Positions 13,544 through 14,410 of a stretch of 14,410 bases of DNA are shown here, one piece after another. The notes under the pieces are model-generated. The model saw only the letters and a list, made by a program, of their open reading frames with translations, searched no databases and had not been told where the DNA came from. The position numbers were made by a program, and so were the translations under genes. Positions within the stretch are counted from its first letter, which is position 1. Every line of letters starts with the position of its first letter. Source of the DNA: Candidatus Neomicrothrix sp. UBA7884 (lineage in GTDB: Bacteria > Actinomycetota > Acidimicrobiia > Acidimicrobiales > MedAcidi-G1); the NCBI GenBank assembly GCA_002501135.1, contig DLRQ01000007.1:1-14410 (forward strand), written 5' to 3'.

Positions 13544-14233
13544 ATGAACGAGACAGGAACAGTCAACCGGATCGAGTTCTTCTGGGATCCGATCTGCCCC
13601 TTCGCGTGGATGGCCTCGCTCTGGCTGCGGCGGGTGGCGGCCCTTCGTGACATCGACGTGGAATGGCGGTTCATCAACCTGTCGATCCTGAACGAGGAGC
13701 GCGACTACGAGGCAGAGTTCCCCGAGGGTTACAGGGAGGGCCACAACCGTGGCCGTCGGATGCTTCGTGTGGCAGCAGCGGTCAGGAACGACCATGGCGC
13801 TGACGCAATGGGTCCGCTCTACGAGGCGTTCGGACGGTCCATCTGGCACAGGGTTCCCGAACCGGGTGAGGACCTGCGTTCACACGTCAGCACCCCGGAG
13901 CATCTGTGTGTGGTTCTGGAGGCCGCGGGGTACGACTCCTCGTATGCGGCGGCTGCCGACGATGCCTCGCTCGATGACATCCTCCGCGCTGGGACCGAGG
14001 ACGCCGTGGGTCGCACCGGCCGCGACGTTGGCACGCCGATTCTGAGCATCGACCCACCCGACGGCCCGTCGTTCTTCGGGCCCGTCATCTCGTCGGTTCC
14101 CGAGACCGACGAGGAGTGCCTGGAGTTGTTCGATGCCGCGCTCACCCTCGCCCGCTTCTCGACGTTTTCCGAGTTGAAGCGTTCCGACAGGCTTCAGCTT
14201 GACCTTCCCGTGGTGACCGGGCGCCCCGACTGA
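13544..14233 (+). CDS. DsbA-like thioredoxin-fold protein, Rv2466c (mycothiol-dependent reductase) homologue
   Basis: Cytosolic thioredoxin-fold protein (229 residues) resembling Mycobacterium tuberculosis Rv2466c, a mycothiol-dependent reductase that also activates nitro prodrugs. The likeness runs end to end: FFWDPICPFAWMASLW at the N-terminus, then VAALRDIDVEWRFINLSILN, YREGHNRG, DAMGPLYEAFG, DAVGRTGRDVGTPI, FFGPVIS near the cis-Pro side, and FSTFSELKR at the end. Rv2466c has Cys-Pro-Trp-Cys at the active site; here it is C18-P19-F20-A21, so the second cysteine is missing and only a monothiol mechanism remains. There is no signal peptide. The start is supported by AAGGGG 6 nt upstream. It stands alone after a 290-nt gap and ends against a convergent methyltransferase gene. 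Mycothiol dependence is inferred from the homologue. Confidence 0.88.
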   Translation: MNETGTVNRIEFFWDPICPFAWMASLWLRRVAALRDIDVEWRFINLSILNEERDYEAEFPEGYREGHNRGRRMLRVAAAVRNDHGADAMGPLYEAFGRSIWHRVPEPGEDLRSHVSTPEHLCVVLEAAGYDSSYAAAADDASLDDILRAGTEDAVGRTGRDVGTPILSIDPPDGPSFFGPVISSVPETDEECLELFDAALTLARFSTFSELKRSDRLQLDLPVVTGRPD

Positions 14234-14257
14234 GCTGACCTGTACGGTCAGGTCAGC
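14234..14257. terminator. 9-bp perfect hairpin between convergent genes, possible two-way terminator
   Basis: GCTGACCTG (14234-14242) and CAGGTCAGC (14249-14257) pair perfectly around the 6-nt loop TACGGT. The stem starts right after the stop of the Rv2466c-like gene and contains the stop and last two codons of the minus-strand methyltransferase gene. No T-run follows on either strand, so it is not a classical intrinsic terminator, but position and symmetry suggest it ends or protects both transcripts. Confidence 0.55.
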
Positions 14258-14410
14258 CTGCGCCAGACCGAGACGTGGTGGCTGGATTCTGCGCTGAACT
14301 TCGAGCGCGACCAGTCGGCCCACCGGTCCTCCAGTTCGAGTCCCGACGACAAGGCCATCTCGTCGACCTGTCCGGGGGTGGCGTAACGCAGGTGGTAGGG
14401 GAACATCCGG
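14248..14410 (-). CDS. Class I SAM-dependent methyltransferase, C-terminal end (5' end outside window)
   Basis: Only the last 53 codons are in the window, read on the minus strand from the right edge to a TGA at 14250-14248. The peptide contains MFPYHLRYATPGQVDEMALS, then GLELEDRWADW, and ends HHVSVWRRLT. This is the usual closing of small class I methyltransferases: a Tyr-rich strand, a helix beginning with a Pro and an acidic residue, GLxLxxRWxDW, and a final strand with HVSVYR or similar. The SAM-binding motifs would lie upstream, outside the window, and no substrate can be inferred. The gene converges on the Rv2466c-like gene with 14 nt between the stop codons, and its stop lies inside the hairpin at 14234-14257. 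Confidence 0.65.
   Translation of the reverse strand, partial: RMFPYHLRYATPGQVDEMALSSGLELEDRWADWSRSKFSAESSHHVSVWRRLT

Noticed and set aside
13254..13547. 97-codon frame from a TTG whose TGA overlaps the ATG of the Rv2466c-like gene, looking like translational coupling
   Set aside because: Third codon positions lack the strong G/C preference of neighbouring genes, the composition is Gly/Arg-rich without recognisable motifs, and the next gene has its own ribosome binding site.

Overview
The window looks like a chromosomal segment of a high-GC actinobacterium. The best fit is the class Acidimicrobiia, and the DMSP-lyase-type cupin hints at a marine or brackish habitat. This rests on the F1 ATP synthase order alpha-gamma-beta-epsilon, a class II (GlpX) fructose-bisphosphatase, an Asp-type MurA, a homologue of the mycothiol-dependent reductase Rv2466c, a zinc-finger rhomboid, and several start codons placed 6-7 nt behind a TANNNT hexamer, as in actinobacterial leaderless genes. 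The taxonomic call is inference; no rRNA is present.

Layout. Positions 1-3712 are the 3' half of an ATP synthase operon on the plus strand: atpA (5' end missing), atpG, atpD, atpC. A 194-nt gap without a credible gene follows, then glpX on the minus strand. Positions 5000-8911 hold two tail-to-tail gene pairs: a zinc-ribbon protein with an internal tandem repeat against a fatty acid desaturase, and a small alpha/beta hydrolase against an MFS transporter. In both pairs the two stop codons lie on the same CTAG palindrome. murA (8977-10263) is divergent from the MFS gene, and a 61-residue membrane protein runs antisense into the murA 3' end.

Positions 10507-13253 form a plus-strand cluster with short spacers: a NifU-type Fe-S scaffold, an enoyl-CoA hydratase, a cupin carrying the full metal and catalytic signature of DMSP lyases, and a rhomboid protease. 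A 290-nt G-rich gap without a convincing gene leads to an Rv2466c-like thioredoxin-fold protein that has lost the second Cys of its CxxC motif. The window closes with a perfect 9-bp hairpin and the C-terminal end of a methyltransferase on the minus strand.

How the genes fit together. The first block makes the F1 catalytic head. glpX serves gluconeogenesis and murA starts peptidoglycan synthesis. The most interesting junction is hydratase plus DMSP-lyase-like cupin: DMSP cleavage yields acrylate, and acryloyl-CoA hydration is a crotonase reaction, so the pair could be a small DMSP or acrylate catabolic unit. No acyl-CoA ligase is visible, so this remains a hypothesis. I saw no mobile element, CRISPR array, tRNA or rRNA.
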